In this document: piece by piece, positions 22,195 through 33,545 of the stretch
How positions within the stretch are numbered: position 1 is the stretch's first letter
Layout of the letters: every line of letters begins with the position of its first letter
Origin: Ceratothoa steindachneri
Taxonomy: Eukaryota > Arthropoda > Malacostraca > Isopoda > Cymothoidae
Direction: 5' to 3'
DNA length: 64,000 nt
NCBI GenBank assembly: GCA_963969495.1
Contig: OZ018317.1
Location: 32,551,503-32,615,502 of the forward strand
Program-made: the position numbers and the translations under genes
Notes under the pieces: generated by a model
Told to the model about the DNA's origin: nothing
Databases searched by the model: none
What the model saw: the letters and a program-made list of their open reading frames with translations, nothing else

Positions 22195-22955
22195 ACTTGT
22201 TTTTTTTTATAAGTTATTTCTAATAATTCTTTTATAATATTACCAGGCAATGGTTTCGCCACTCCCGCTAGAGCTTGCGCTTCGCTATTATGATTAAAAT
22301 TTAAAATCTAAAAAAAAGCAGCCAAGGTTAAATTTTTATCAATTTTCTGAACTTCGCCAATTATAATAATTTTAAAAAGGAACCCTAAACTAAATTTCTC
22401 CCCTTTCAAAATATCACGTTGCTAAAATATAGTTATAGAAGAAGATATATAAAAATAAATTTTCTGAACTTCACCATTTGTAATTCTTTGGGTTTTAAAA
22501 AATTCGATATTTATATTTATTTCTGAACTTCACCATTTTGTTTTTTGATATTATAAAAGAATTATTAGAAATAACTTTGATAAAAAACATAAGTCATAAC
22601 CAAACTAAGATGAAATTATTATTCAAATACTCAAAAAATCCCCTTCTTAAATTATATTTAGTGAAGTGATGATGATGATGATAACTTTGATAAAAAAAAA
22701 ACAAGTCGTAACGAAACTAAGATGAAATTATTATTCAAAATACTCAAAAAAAATCCTCTTCTCAAATTTTAGTTAGTGATGATTATAATTGGCGAAGTTC
22801 AGAAAATTTATAAAAATTTAACCATAGCTGCTTTTTTTAGATTTTAAATTTTAATCTTAGTAGCGAAGCGCAATCACAGGGGAAATGGCGAAGCCATTGT
22901 CTGTTTTTTTTTTTATATTATAAAGGAATTATTAGAAATAACTTTGATAAAAAAA
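22195..22955. mobile_element. Fold-back (long terminal inverted repeat) element, copy 1
   Basis: The segment 22,195-22,370 (TTATTTCTAATAATTCTTTT, CAATGGTTTCGCC, GCTTGCGCTTCGCTA, AAAGCAGCC, TTCTGAACTTCGCCAATTAT) returns in inverted order at 22,785-22,955. The interior carries direct sub-repeats around TTCTGAACTTCACCATTT. There is no coding capacity. About 420 bp of it (22,245-22,665) are repeated directly at 63,075-63,520, confirming a dispersed family. Confidence 0.8.
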
Positions 22956-22959
22956 ATTA

Positions 22960-24440
22960 AATCTACTTAGGTGACAACCGAACTAAAAGAAAAAATCCGA
23001 TTTTAAACTTCAAAAAATCTCGTTCTTAAAATATAGGGTTATGGAGGACAAACATCGTCATTCACAAACCTTAAAAAAATGGATAAGTCAGGGACAAGTT
23101 AAAGACCAACCAGTAATAAAATTTTTAATGGTGAAATAGTAAAATATATCAGGTAGCATTATATGTACTGCAATAGCAAATATGACTTCATGGAACAGAC
23201 ATTTGAAAAAGCTATCTTGTTATATCAACTTTGTATCATATATATATTTACATGTACTACTTCCTATACACTATGTACACATTATCACGTCGTACAAGGA
23301 GCAAAAAGTGCAACCGACAAAACATTTAATAAACAAAGTTAAATTTAACGTAAAATAAGACATCAAAACAGGGTGAAAATTCGTCTTTATTACATTTGCA
23401 ACTGGTGAGACACCCTGTATATAAAAAAATATCATAAAATTACCTTCAATTGAAAATATTTCACGCACGCGACTAAATATCCTTTATTACTATCAACCTC
23501 GCGGTAGAAAAATCGTTGCCCGATTTTTAAAAAAGCGAAAACCAACGAGCATTAAAAAGCATTTTTTTAGTAAGGCAACTCAAGACTATATAGGGCATTA
23601 GAGAGAGGGAGAGCGCGCATCTCTCCCATTCAACCTTCCGTTTAACAGTGAAGGCCATTATACATTATGTCCTTCCAAACTAGGAACCAACCCATCACAA
23701 TCACTGCCAAACCCTCGATACAGAAGGTAGGCCTCTGCCAAAAGCAGGGGGAGGGGGGGCTCTTTCCAATTGCAGGGCGAGCCCCAGTTTCTTTAAAAGG
23801 TGCGTCCATCCTACCTACAGAGAAGCCTACCGGCCAATTAACCTAAGTAGGCCCGACACTATCATCGAAAGTAGGAAAGCGTTGGGTGAGATAAAGCTCC
23901 GTACTCCAAATGTGTAACTTGGAAAATGAAAATTCAAGGATCCGGGCAACTACTGCGCCACTACATCACCACGACTAGGCTCAATAAACCCGGGATCTTC
24001 TCTTCCATTTCGGCAAGAAAGAAAATAAAGTTCCTAAATTATGGCAACGTACAAATATTTTATAATTATATAAAAAACAAATCCAACAAGTACGCCACAG
24101 GCCGAAAGTTAAAGTTTCCTAGAGAAATCAGGTGTGACGGGGAAGGCCTGTAACTCAACCAGGCCCCATTCCCTAACGAGGGGGAACGTACACCATAACA
24201 CAAATTTGCCAACTTAGAGCCATGTTACGAGTAATCAACCTACACCTCCGACGAGAACCAATTACTTTCCCTTAAAACCAAGATCGCTCTAAGTACCTTG
24301 TGTAAACGACGTACGCAAACCATCATTAAGAACAGGCAGTTCCCGCCCCTCCTCTCCGCTTCGAAATATTGGATCTTTACGTTGCATGGCCTTGGATCGA
24401 TCACCGATATCATAAGCGTTTATAGAGGAAAGTGAGAAGG
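22960..24440. other. No gene seen
   Basis: AT-rich, then moderately GC-balanced DNA after 23,580. 23,390-23,420 contains CACCCTGTATATA, which resembles a mariner-type end, but I found no partner. A 75-codon plus frame at 23,926-24,153 has no known motif. Confidence 0.4.
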
Positions 24441-24720
24441 GTCAATAAAAGGACGAAAGTATTTGTTCAGAAGGTCAAGAAAAGGACAAAATATGGGTTC
24501 AGAGTGAAATGAAAAGGCCGAAGTATGCGTTCAGAGGAATAAAAAGGACAGAGTATGCGTTCGGGTGGACAAGAAAAGGACAAAAAGTATGCGTTCAGAG
24601 GAAAGTGAAGAGGGTCAATAAAAGGACAAAGCATTGAGAGAGGAAAGTGAAGGAGGCCAAGAAAAGGACAAAGCATGTATTGAGAGAGGAAAGTGAAAGG
24701 GGCCAAGACAGGGACAAACT
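24440..24720. repeat. Irregular ~30-45-bp tandem repeat
   Basis: Recurring AAAAGGACAAAG(C/T)ATG followed by GCGTTCAGAGGAAA or TTGAGAGAGGAAAGTGAA, about 7-8 units, with variable spacing. Confidence 0.8.
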
Positions 24721-26130
24721 ATGAGATAATCAAGGACATCGGGGATTGCGATTAGGAACACAAATGAGTCCAGGGTATTCAGATCTACGAAGTTAGAAAT
24801 GCCTATTTGAAGAGCGACCGAGGTGACAGAAATTACGAACACAACACCACTTTTTCGGATACAAAGTAAAACAAACCCATTTCTATTATTAACGATTATA
24901 TATTTATTTCAGTATCATAAGTACAAGAGTGAGATGTGTAAAAATAATTATGGACTTCTTCTAGAGGAAACCAAGTATCATAAAGGAGTGTATTTGACTA
25001 TGACCAGGAGAGGTTTCCTAATCAAAACCTCCCCTAGCAATGATGCTGCATTTTAAGTAAATAACCCTGCGTGTAGCTAGTTCCTCGGAAAATTCTCTAA
25101 ACTATGAAGATTGTAACCCTAACAGCACTATTCTAGATAGCCGCCATCCTCTCTCTCAACTGACGGAAGCCAAGATGATACAGCACGCAAAATACAGGTC
25201 AATCGACAGAATTTCGTGCTAACATTAGAAGCAATCTCATACAATCAAGCTTCGACAGCTAACATAACATTATTTTCTCGTAAATTACTAATATTACTTA
25301 CATTTTTGTAATGTTCTCTTCTAGGTGCAACACACCCGGTGAATGACAACGAGGATAGAACACTGGAGACTTCAACCTTAACAAAACAATATTTACACCT
25401 TGAAAGGTAAGGAAACAGATAAATCATACGGCTCGCATAAGACATCTAACGGCGGGTTTTTGGGTTTAAAAAAAAAAAAAAAAATATTAGGATCTTCTCC
25501 AGCAATCGCCAACAAGGGCACACACAGCCGGTGAGACGAAATAGAGAAGCAAAATAGCCGACTGCACAAGTGTGCAGAATAGTCCATGTCAGCAGACCTC
25601 GCGACTAGGAATAGTTCCTTTGTAACGAGGACGGATTCAGTGTGAATTAAGAAACCAAGACTGGCATCCATTAAAGATTTGTTTTTATAACCCCCCCTTC
25701 CCCTAGTAGATGACCTCTGCTCCCTCCAACCAAATGGGAAATACAGCGAGAAAGCTTTGATCCTACAGCCGGTGCTGTAGACCTCGTCGTTACTACAATT
25801 AAGTGGAGTCGCGTCTTCTGTGAGACCGTCCTGAGGCCCTAGGTTAGAGTGGAGAGAGGCCGTTGCATGCTGTGGGAAGTTGTATAGCATCCGCCTTTGC
25901 TTGCGGTCCATGCAGCTGTTAGGAAGTGGGAGTTCATTTGCAACTTAACCCCACCAAGATAACATCCAGGTGGGCTGGTCGTGTCATATCCACTTGAAAA
26001 TGACAGACCACCATTTTTTCTTGACCTACAGGGTGGTTAGAGTTAAAAAAAAACACACCCTTGCCTGCTGGGGAATTCATTCAAGATAATCACAAAAATA
26101 GGACTAGAGCCAGGATTAAAAAATAATAAT
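24720..26130. other. No gene seen
   Basis: A 172-codon minus frame (25,393-25,911) is open but shows no domain, and an A16 tract interrupts it near 25,470. I do not support a gene here. Confidence 0.4.
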
Positions 26131-26136
26131 AAGGAA

Positions 26137-26690
26137 TTGATGGCTGCTATAAGCAAGAGCATAACCACCCAAAAGAGCTCATGTCGCGGTACCGGGTTCG
26201 ATTGCGAATCCCGGCATCAGCGGACACAAACGTCAGGGCACGGAGAGATCTGGCTACCGATTGGTGGGCGCGCTGTGCCCCCCCCCCTCCCCTCCGTTTT
26301 CGGGGAGGGGGGGGGGAGATCTTACACCTCTCACCTCACAGATAACCAATCACAACACTGCTTTCTTTCCTCTACCACCTTCGCAGCACAACACACACAC
26401 ACACGCTCTCTGTTCCAAGGAATCCTGCCGATGGGTATCTATATCCACGTACCTCTGACGCGGATCAGGTCCCCTCTCCCCGAGGTGACGAAGGCTTCCA
26501 CCTGAACGCTGTTTGGTGTCAAAAACATAATACTTCCTGGCACCTCTCCCCCAAAAGAGGACCGGCTCCTGGGGCCCTCGGGCCGACCAGCGATTGTCAT
26601 ACTGACCTTATATAAATTTCATTATCCGGTCGGGGATCCTCCCAGTATCATGGAAGGATTGGCGCTGACTAACTAACTAACTAACATAAC
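26137..26690 (+). mobile_element. Possible tRNA-derived SINE
   Basis: CCGGGTTCGATTG at about 26,190 fits a pol III B box and lies in a GGTACCGGGTTCGATT context common in tRNA-derived SINEs; the expected CCCGGCATC follows after a 6-base insertion. The block ends in a short (CTAA)n tail at ~26,670-26,687, as SINE 3' ends often do. No clear A box was found. GC-rich middle with C and G runs (26,277-26,320). Confidence 0.3.
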
Positions 26691-27890
26691 CGCGTAAACA
26701 AAAATTATTATCATCATCTTTAAGCCTACCTGGATCTAGGGAAGGGAGGGGAATGAACGTAGCTATTGGTGGATCAAAACGGTTATGGAATGAAGTCTTT
26801 CTGTATACAATGGCTTTTTAAAACCAGCTATTAAGTAGAAATAAATAAATCTGTTAATCTTTGTCGAAGATGAATTATTTTCGAATTCGACACAAGAGGA
26901 CTTACAATTCAGGGTATTTTCCTTGAAACTCTCTTTGCATGCCAGCACAGTATACACAAGCTTTCCATTATAACCTTAGTGATAAATTCAACGGATTCAA
27001 ACTGCGTTTACGATGTGTGCCTACCGTAAATAAATTCACTCGAAACATTTATATTCCATCGAAATTTACGTACACAAATGTACATTTCAAACCTTTCTTA
27101 GCAATAAGCATGAACGTTGTATCAACTAACCCTTCTTAGCAAAACCCATGAACGTTGTATCAATTAACCTTTTTAGCCAAGCACATGAACGTTGTATCAT
27201 TTAATCATAGCATTTCTAATAACACTACCTCTTAGCACGATAGGATACATTCCAGAGCTTACGGTAAGGAAAGTTTACCTAAATTCTTACACTCTAATAT
27301 TAAAATTCTCTCACTTCCCGCGCTCCGCCTGAGGCCTATGAAATGGCCTAATGGAGAAGATTGATTGCAATTCAAGCGGATCTTATTCAATTGGTCTTTC
27401 TTCTATGGGAATATTAACAGCATATCAACACAGCTAATTGGTGGCACAAAATAATTATCGAGACGTTTGAGCGATTGGGCTGCTAATAATAATATTAGAA
27501 AGACAATAGGGACCTATGCAAGAGAGTCCATGTTTGGACTGACAAAAATGAGAATTAAATATTAAGAACATTTGTGCAAATATGCATGAAATATATTCTA
27601 CTATGAAATGCATCTTAAAAATTCGTTGTATGATTAAATATGGGAAATTACCACTACTTTTGCTATGTATACATTTGTAATACACAACGATTTTGATTTT
27701 ATATTTTTTAACCCATAGATAAAGGTTTCCTAGATTCTGAAAACTCACGATATTTTTTTAATTAATTTTCAGATTTATTTTCTATATTTAATTCAAATAA
27801 CGCCACTAAATTAGCATAAACTAATTTTATATCATAGTTCACTCCTGCATATCATTATTGGATTTTATTTTATTGAAATAGGCCTAGATG
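26690..27890. other. No gene seen; short tandem repeat at 27,101-27,205
   Basis: AT-rich. GCATGAACGTTGTATCA occurs three times with a ~35-38-bp period between 27,101 and 27,205. No coding signal. Confidence 0.6.
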
Positions 27891-27897
27891 CACACAG

Positions 27898-28293
27898 TTA
27901 ATCGTTAAAAATGTAACGAAGTTACGCTAAAGCGTTGATGCTATTATAAAAAAATACAGCAAACTATTTTTGCTAGAAAGGCCCCTCAAAATGGGCCAAA
28001 CTATAAAATATAAAAATTGCCAAAATTATAAAGGACAAACCAAAATTGAGAAAAAAAAATAATGAAACAATAATAGTATTTAATTAAACTTTGAAATAAT
28101 ATTACCATTAAATTAATACTAATAGTGTTTCATTAAAGTTTTCTATTTACGGAATTTATTTGTCCTTTAGAATTTTGGCAATTTTTATATTTTATAGTTT
28201 TGGAGGGCTTTTAGAGACCCCCCCCCAATTTATGTTTTTTTTTTTAAATAATAATAATTAACGTTAATTTCCGTTGCATTTTTAACGGATTAA
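27898..28293. mobile_element. Palindromic MITE-like element
   Basis: The left end TTAATCGTTAAAAATGTAAC matches the complement of the right end GTTGCATTTTTAACGGATTAA. Further inside, AACTATAAAATATAAAAATT with GCCAAAATT and AAAGGACAAA (27,995-28,040) is matched in inverted order by TTTGTCCTTT, AATTTTGGC and AATTTTTATATTTTATAGTT (28,160-28,200). The overall structure is a ~395-bp stem with a short AT-rich centre. No TSD could be fixed. Confidence 0.75.
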
Positions 28294-28630
28294 AGATTAA
28301 CTTTGCCCAATTTTGGAAATAGGCTATAAAAAATTTCAATATGGAGAATTCCCAAAACTTTTTCGTAAATTATTTTATCAAAAGCTTGTTTTTGTTCGTT
28401 ACAAAAAATATCTATTTCATTACATAGGAGAAAAAAACATGGCCCGATTTTTTTTTTTTACTTCGACGTGCAATTTTAATTGGAAATGCTGCGGTGAATT
28501 CAGGATAAACTAGAGCCTTAAGAATTGAAACTGTGGACATGAATCCAATAGTAAATTAGGCCGGGAAAGGTGGTGTGGTTTCCTCAGACGAGGAGTTCGA
28601 GGAGAGATGGTGGTGCAGAAGAGAATCTTC

Positions 28631-28760
28631 ACAATAGAAATGCATGTTCGATCTTAGGAACCAAAATCTTCGGGACTACCAAAGTCATGGGAACCACAAT
28701 AGAATGCATGTTCGATCTTAGGAACCAAAATCTTCGGGACTACCAAAGTCATGGCAACCA
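28631..28760. repeat. Two-copy tandem duplication (~66 bp)
   Basis: Two nearly identical units starting ACAATAGAA(A)TGCATGTTCG and ending AAAGTCATGG(G/C)AACCAC. Confidence 0.95.
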
Positions 28761-28819
28761 CCTGCTTCGTCGGGGCTCATTAACATCTTCCACTTTTATT
28801 AAAAGCCGTAAGTTTTGAA

Positions 28820-29380
28820 TAGGATTGTGCCAGTATTTTGGGTCGCACTTAGTGGCAGCTCTTCCTCGGTTCGGTCACATTACTGGGTTAACGACCATAA
28901 ACACGTAGCTTTAATTCTCGTCAATGGAGGTTGAGGTCAGAAGATTGGTTGGAAATTTTATTAATTTAATTTTAATCATTTCAAGCCATTCCTTGGTCTC
29001 CTTGGTGATATATTTCGGATCGTTTTGGCTTGCTGAAATACCCAGCTGCGCTTTATTTTAAGAGACTTAGCTGACAGAGATTTTTGGCTCATATACCAGG
29101 GTACACGGCTCTATCTACCCTTCGATTATATGAAGCGAGTAACGAAAAAAAACCAGCTACACAATTATATTCCTGGTACCAGGTTTAATGCTTGGGACAG
29201 TGTTCATTGGTTTGTAAGCCTCGTTCTTCTTGCAAACATGACAATTAAGGTCAAATAACTAGCTTGATCTGAGACCAAAAACCACCGTCTAATATCTATC
29301 TGATTTATATAAATGTTCCTAATAAAACGTGATGCGTGGCTCCGAGGGAAATCTTTCCAACAACGGCACTTTTCTCGTTC
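28820..29380. other. No gene seen
   Basis: No domain, repeat or RNA signal recognised. Confidence 0.4.
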
Positions 29381-29393
29381 TACAAGGTTGCAA

Positions 29394-29695
29394 TCAATGC
29401 TGGGGGAGGTTAGTGACAGTCTGATGTGTCTCGCTGCTTGGAGAACCTGCGAGTAGTTTTGTGGTGTTTTTCCACCATTCTTTCGAGGGGTACCAGATAT
29501 ATGACGGTTCATTAATGTACAAAGTTCCTTCCCCATACGAGGTAACGGTGCATGGGTGAAGATCTATAAGTTTACCGATAGCTCTGCAACCTTTACTTTT
29601 AATATACAAATAAAGGCCTCTCAGACCACTGACTGTTCTGTTGTGTTCGGCATTGTTGCGTGCGATTGCAGACAGATAACGGCAAACTAATATTA
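29394..29695 (-). other. Open coding-like segment, unknown
   Basis: On the minus strand a frame stays open for ~100 codons from about 29,690 (preceded by ATTAG, a weak acceptor) through RYLSAIARNNAEHN, GLYLYIKSKGCRAIGKLID, then EGTLYINEPSYIWYPSKEWW, to a stop near 29,394. The residue mix (Trp, Tyr, Cys) looks protein-like rather than random AT-rich translation. I recognise no family. It could be a transposon fragment. Confidence 0.25.
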
Positions 29696-30035
29696 TTCAA
29701 TTATTCCAACCACACCTATAATTCAGTATTTTCTAATGTGTTTCACAAAAGTTTCTAACGCATTTGCCATTACAAACTTCCACTCTACATTGGTATTAAC
29801 TCATACCTTTTTTGCAAAGTGTAAGTATTTAATAGTCAGCAATAACACACTAATATTTATAACTATTTATTGAACGTTTGCCCGTATTTATGATTATGGA
29901 TAATAACACTACGCGTCGCGAAATTTCAAAGAAAATACAATAAATATAACTAATTCAATAAACTTCTTTCCACTGTAGTGAAGTGCAACGTTTTATCTAT
30001 TGTGTGTGTGTGTAGAAAGACACACTTTTTTACAG

Positions 30036-30180
30036 ATCATAATGGAAAGAGAGACTGTGTCCTCACCGAGGCGGGGTTCCAACAGCACCTACAAACAGAA
30101 CACAATGACCCATCAAGGTGTAGGGTGGGCACCCATGGTTTTACGCTGACCCCACACCAACAAAAGTACGAAGAAGCTTT
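30036..30180 (+). CDS. Candidate internal exon of an unknown gene (zinc-finger-like)
   Basis: A 145-nt open segment is bounded by an AG acceptor after a pyrimidine run (CACACTTTTTTACAG, ending at 30,035) and a consensus donor GTAAGT at 30,181. The frame reads (D)HNGKRDCVLTEAGFQQHL, then QTEHNDPSRCRVG and HQQKYEEAL. C..LTEAGFQQHLQTEH resembles the second half of a C2H2 zinc finger (hydrophobic, then H-x4-H), but the leading Cys pair would have to lie in the previous exon. GC content is higher than its surroundings. No partner exon is identified, and a (TA)n tract follows at 30,252. It may belong to a host gene, a transposon-borne gene or a pseudo-exon. Confidence 0.4.
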
Positions 30181-30244
30181 GTAAGTGCAGCTAAGTACAA
30201 ATTTGGCAACTAAGTTTTCCTTTGTTTTCTCGGTCATTCTTTTA

Positions 30245-30251
<7 letters not shown>

Positions 30252-30327
<76 letters not shown>
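30252..30327. repeat. (TA)n microsatellite
   Basis: About 37 TA units, followed by a short GATA-like AAGATAGATAGTAGATAGATA. Confidence 0.97.
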
Positions 30328-30328
<1 letters not shown>

Positions 30329-30329
30329 A

Positions 30330-30990
30330 TAGATAGTAGATAGATATGGCAAGTGATGCTACCTAATTTGCCTATTTTAAGTCCCTTGGGGATATTTTGT
30401 ACAATTTCAGCCCATCCATCACTTCGGTCAGTCTCCTCTCTATCCCCCAAACCCCTTGAAACGGGTTTGGGGGAAGAAATCAACCTCTTGACGAACTAAC
30501 CCCATACCTCTTCATCCTTAAAGGTCTCTTCTTCGTTGTGTGAATTGTTTTAAAACAAATTTCCACACGAAATCTTCCTGCGGTCAAGAATTCTACTACT
30601 ATGCTGTCAACTGCGCGTCGTAAGAGACGAAATGCGACCTCATCCATGCGTGGCAGGGGTAGAGAAATTAGGTATGGAAGCTGTTCTAAGAATAATAATA
30701 ATAAAATAACCTGAAGTCAACTCGGTCACAGTTGACTAAGGGCGGCTTATTTTTTCTAATAAATGAAGTACCTATCACCCCCCCCCCATCGCCACACACA
30801 CACGTATCCTCTGGCACCGACGTGTGCCAGCGGTTTGAATTGAAGCAGAGTGATGTGAGGAGGGTTAATGCATTGAGTGCTAGCAGTTATCAACTGCTTC
30901 TTTTTGTCATTACATTTGTCTTCAGCCATTCTGTGTTTGATCTCAAATAAAGCTTTGTTGAAAATCACTGAAATTACCTCAATTCTCCAA
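30330..30990. other. No gene seen
   Basis: Contains a C10 run at 30,778 and no recognised coding or RNA feature. Confidence 0.4.
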
Positions 30991-30993
30991 CCT

Positions 30994-30994
<1 letters not shown>

Positions 30995-31039
<45 letters not shown>
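30995..31039. repeat. (TA)n microsatellite
   Basis: About 22 TA units. Confidence 0.97.
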
Positions 31040-31048
<9 letters not shown>

Positions 31049-31495
31049 GTGAATTTCGCCATAACGTGTTTAAAAGTTTATCGTTCATGTGAATGTCCTG
31101 GAGGGTAAAGAGAACATACGACACAATATCACATGTATGCCAAAAGTGTACTCAGCACTAAGGCGGGAGTACAGTTAGTTATGTGTACAGTGCCTCTATC
31201 CGACTCCCAAAGTAGACGCGGCTTTTACAGGCTGAAAAGTAGTTAAGTGATTAAATTTAATCCATGGGAGTCTAATTCTTACACTTCTCAGTCTCAATGA
31301 CCGAAATGAAAGAACCGATAATAACGATCCCTATTACTGAAATTAATAATAATTATAAGAGGTACACCGTTTTTTTAGGGGTGAAATGAGAGAATCATTT
31401 AAAACCATCATTTTCTGCCATACGCCAAGGAAACATGGGCATATTTTATCTTTTATTATAAAAATAAAACCGATAACTAACGGAAGCATTTCCCC

Positions 31496-31700
31496 TGTCT
31501 GCTGACCAAGTGGTTCATAAAAGGGTGGGTGAAGTTAACATTGGGTTGGGGGTTCAAAACCCGACCCAGGGAGGGGGCACAACTCCTGTAAAAGTAATTC
31601 GCCCAGGGAGGCAGAGCCGCTCAAAGCCTAAACTTGAATTCTCCTTGACCGGGGACCAGGGACCAGGGAAAACCAATGGCTTTAATTTTTTAGTTCACGA
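31496..31700 (+). mobile_element. tRNA-derived SINE candidate
   Basis: TGACCAAGTGG at 31,503-31,513 fits the pol III A box, and GGTTCAAAACC at 31,551-31,561 fits the B box, spaced as in a tRNA. GGGTTGGG and CCCGACCC around the B box form an 8-bp T-arm-like stem with one G-U pair. The would-be acceptor stem does not pair, so this is not a functional tRNA. A tRNA-unrelated body follows (to roughly 31,700), ending near TTTTTTAG. The right end is uncertain. Confidence 0.45.
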
Positions 31701-31903
31701 CTAAATCTCGACTGGGAGACGAACGCGGAGATCCAAACAATTCATCGACAGTCTTAAAAGAAACGGTCGACTATCGTAAGCACCCATTACTTTAAATAAA
31801 GGGATAACGAATGGGCTAATAGATAAATAACAAATCAAAATTGCATCGCACCCCGCCATTAAATACAAACATTTCCCCAAAGTGTCCACACTGAGGAGAA
31901 ACT

Positions 31904-32131
31904 TTAGGAGCTCGCGCTGGAGCTTCTGTCGCTACTTGCTGGAGCTGAGGCTGTACTAGTAGACGCGAGAGCGGCCGGAGTAGATTCTCGAGGGTGGGCA
32001 GTCTCTCTTCTAGAAGGAGGGTGCTCGCTCTTGGTGTTCTCCCTCTCGACCTCCTCCTTCAGCGTACTATAAGGACCAGCTTCCACTCTGAAGAACTTGG
32101 TCCCCTTTGGGACGTTAAACCGATTGCCATC
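31904..32131 (-). CDS. Candidate 3'-terminal coding exon of an unknown host gene
   Basis: On the minus strand a long pyrimidine tract (TTCTTTTCTTCTTTTCCC) ends in TTTCCAG at 32,132-32,134. It is followed directly by an open frame that runs 75 codons to a TAA at 31,904-31,906. The frame starts DGNRFNVPKGTKFFRVEAGP, then STLKEEVERENTKSEHPP, and ends in a Ser/Ala/Thr-rich tail (ALASTSTASAPASSDRSSS). The acceptor is strong, and the composition is unlike the flanking repeats. I do not recognise the family. Upstream exons would lie to the right, beyond the retrotransposon cluster starting at 32,385. Confidence 0.5.
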   Translation of the reverse strand, partial: DGNRFNVPKGTKFFRVEAGPYSTLKEEVERENTKSEHPPSRRETAHPRESTPAALASTSTASAPASSDRSSSASS

Positions 32132-32164
32132 CTGGAAAGGGAAAAGAAGAAAAGAATTAACGCG

Positions 32165-32280
32165 AGAACATCATGGCGTGGACGCGTATAAACATCCACC
32201 ATTCAGTCAAGAGTACACATGCAAACATCATGGCGTGTATGCGTATACACACTCACCATATAATTTAGGGTACACAAACT
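32165..32280. repeat. Two-copy tandem duplication (~58 bp)
   Basis: AACATCATGGCGTG followed by GCGTATA-ACA(T/C)-CACCAT occurs twice, starting at about 32,167 and 32,225, in the putative intron upstream of the candidate exon. Confidence 0.85.
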
Positions 32281-32611
32281 ACAATAAACACGAACTGGCA
32301 CACATGTACATAATAAATACAAAACGAACTAGATTTAGGAACATTTGTCCATTAACATCGTGAGGTTTAGTGCATTTTCTTTTTTTAAATTTTAGGAGAC
32401 ATCTGGCGAATGCTCCTTGTGCATAAGTCGCCGTACTTACCACTGCTTAGTACTAGGCTACTTTAAAATAGTAAAATGAAAAAAAAACAATAAAATAAAA
32501 AAAAGGAAGAAGCCAAGAGGCAGGAAGCAAGCTCCAGCATCGGGTGGAGGTCCGCCTTCCCCTGGCGCAGGAATGTGCGACCTACAGAAATAACAAAAAA
32601 ACAACAACTAG

Positions 32612-33545
32612 TTAAGTAAAGGGGAGAAGGCCGGCATCCCCCCAAAAGTCGGTAGGTCCACCACCCAATGTGCACGAACTCGTCGCGAGTACAAGGGACA
32701 GGCAGTAGCGACCCCGCCCATCCCGGTACAGGGACAGGTAACGTGCGCGAAGATCGCCCAGCCTGGGACATTCGACAAAAATGTGCCGAACAGTCTGGGG
32801 GACAACGCAGTCTTCACAGTAGGACGAAGGCGAGCGCTCGATCAAATGGCGGTGCGTCCCACGAGTGTGTCCAATTCGGAGACGACCGAAAGCAAGCTGA
32901 AACCGTCGCGGCATGGGGGGTAGGTCCATGGGAATATTCGCGGCGCAATGGCACGCAACTTTAAGTTCCCTTCGACCGTCTCCCATCTTCTTTGCCAAGC
33001 AGCACGGAGAGCTACCCGTATTCCTGTCATGTAGTCGGTGTGAGGAAGAGGGCAACGCTGGTCTGGTCGCCAAATCCTCGAGGACTCTTTGGCGCGCTCA
33101 TTCCCCGCAATTCCTACATGTCCACGAACCCAGAATATAATCTCAACATCCTACCGGCTCGCCAAAACGGTGGCGTCACGGATATCGCGAACCATAATCA
33201 TAATCCGGTCTCCAAACCGGGCACATCGCGTAATCTCACGTAACGAGTGGTGTATTGCCACCAGCTCGGCCTTGAAGACACGCAGCGCCTAGCAGAGCCC
33301 CGCTGACTTCAAACAGAGGGGATACGGCGTGGAAGCCGACTCCCTCTTGGGGCTTGGAGCCATCCGTATACATTGGCACGGTTCCATCGTGACACGAGGT
33401 ATACTCCAAAAAGGTCGAACGCAATACTCCCGGCGCTGTACAAGCTTTGGGAGCAGAGGTGTGGCGACAAATAGCCAAAGGTGGTACCCTCCAGGGTGGC
33501 GTCCTGGGCAGAACCAGGGGCGCCACCGGCCCGAGAGCCATAAAT
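32612..33545 (-). pseudogene. LINE C1: ORF2 C-terminus and RNase H with catalytic segment deleted
   Basis: The C-terminus (33,073-32,612) reads FQLAFGRLRIGHTRGTHRHL, then ERSPSSYCEDCVVPQTVRHI and FVECPRLGDLRARYL, ending LLPFT. The Cys/His pattern (C..C...H...C) is kept. RNase H has VPMYTDGSKPQEGVGFHAV near 33,380-33,320. Near 33,190 about 60 bp encoding YSDSQSALSALGALESPHP in copy G are absent, removing a catalytic aspartate. Confidence 0.8.

Noticed and set aside
23390..23420. Mariner-type end (CACCCTGTATATA)
   Set aside because: No complementary partner end or transposase found nearby.
25393..25911. 172-codon minus-strand ORF
   Set aside because: Contains a poly-Phe run from an A-tract, no domain and no supporting context.
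31496..31575. Functional tRNA gene
   Set aside because: A and B boxes are present but the acceptor stem does not pair and the anticodon arm is not formed.
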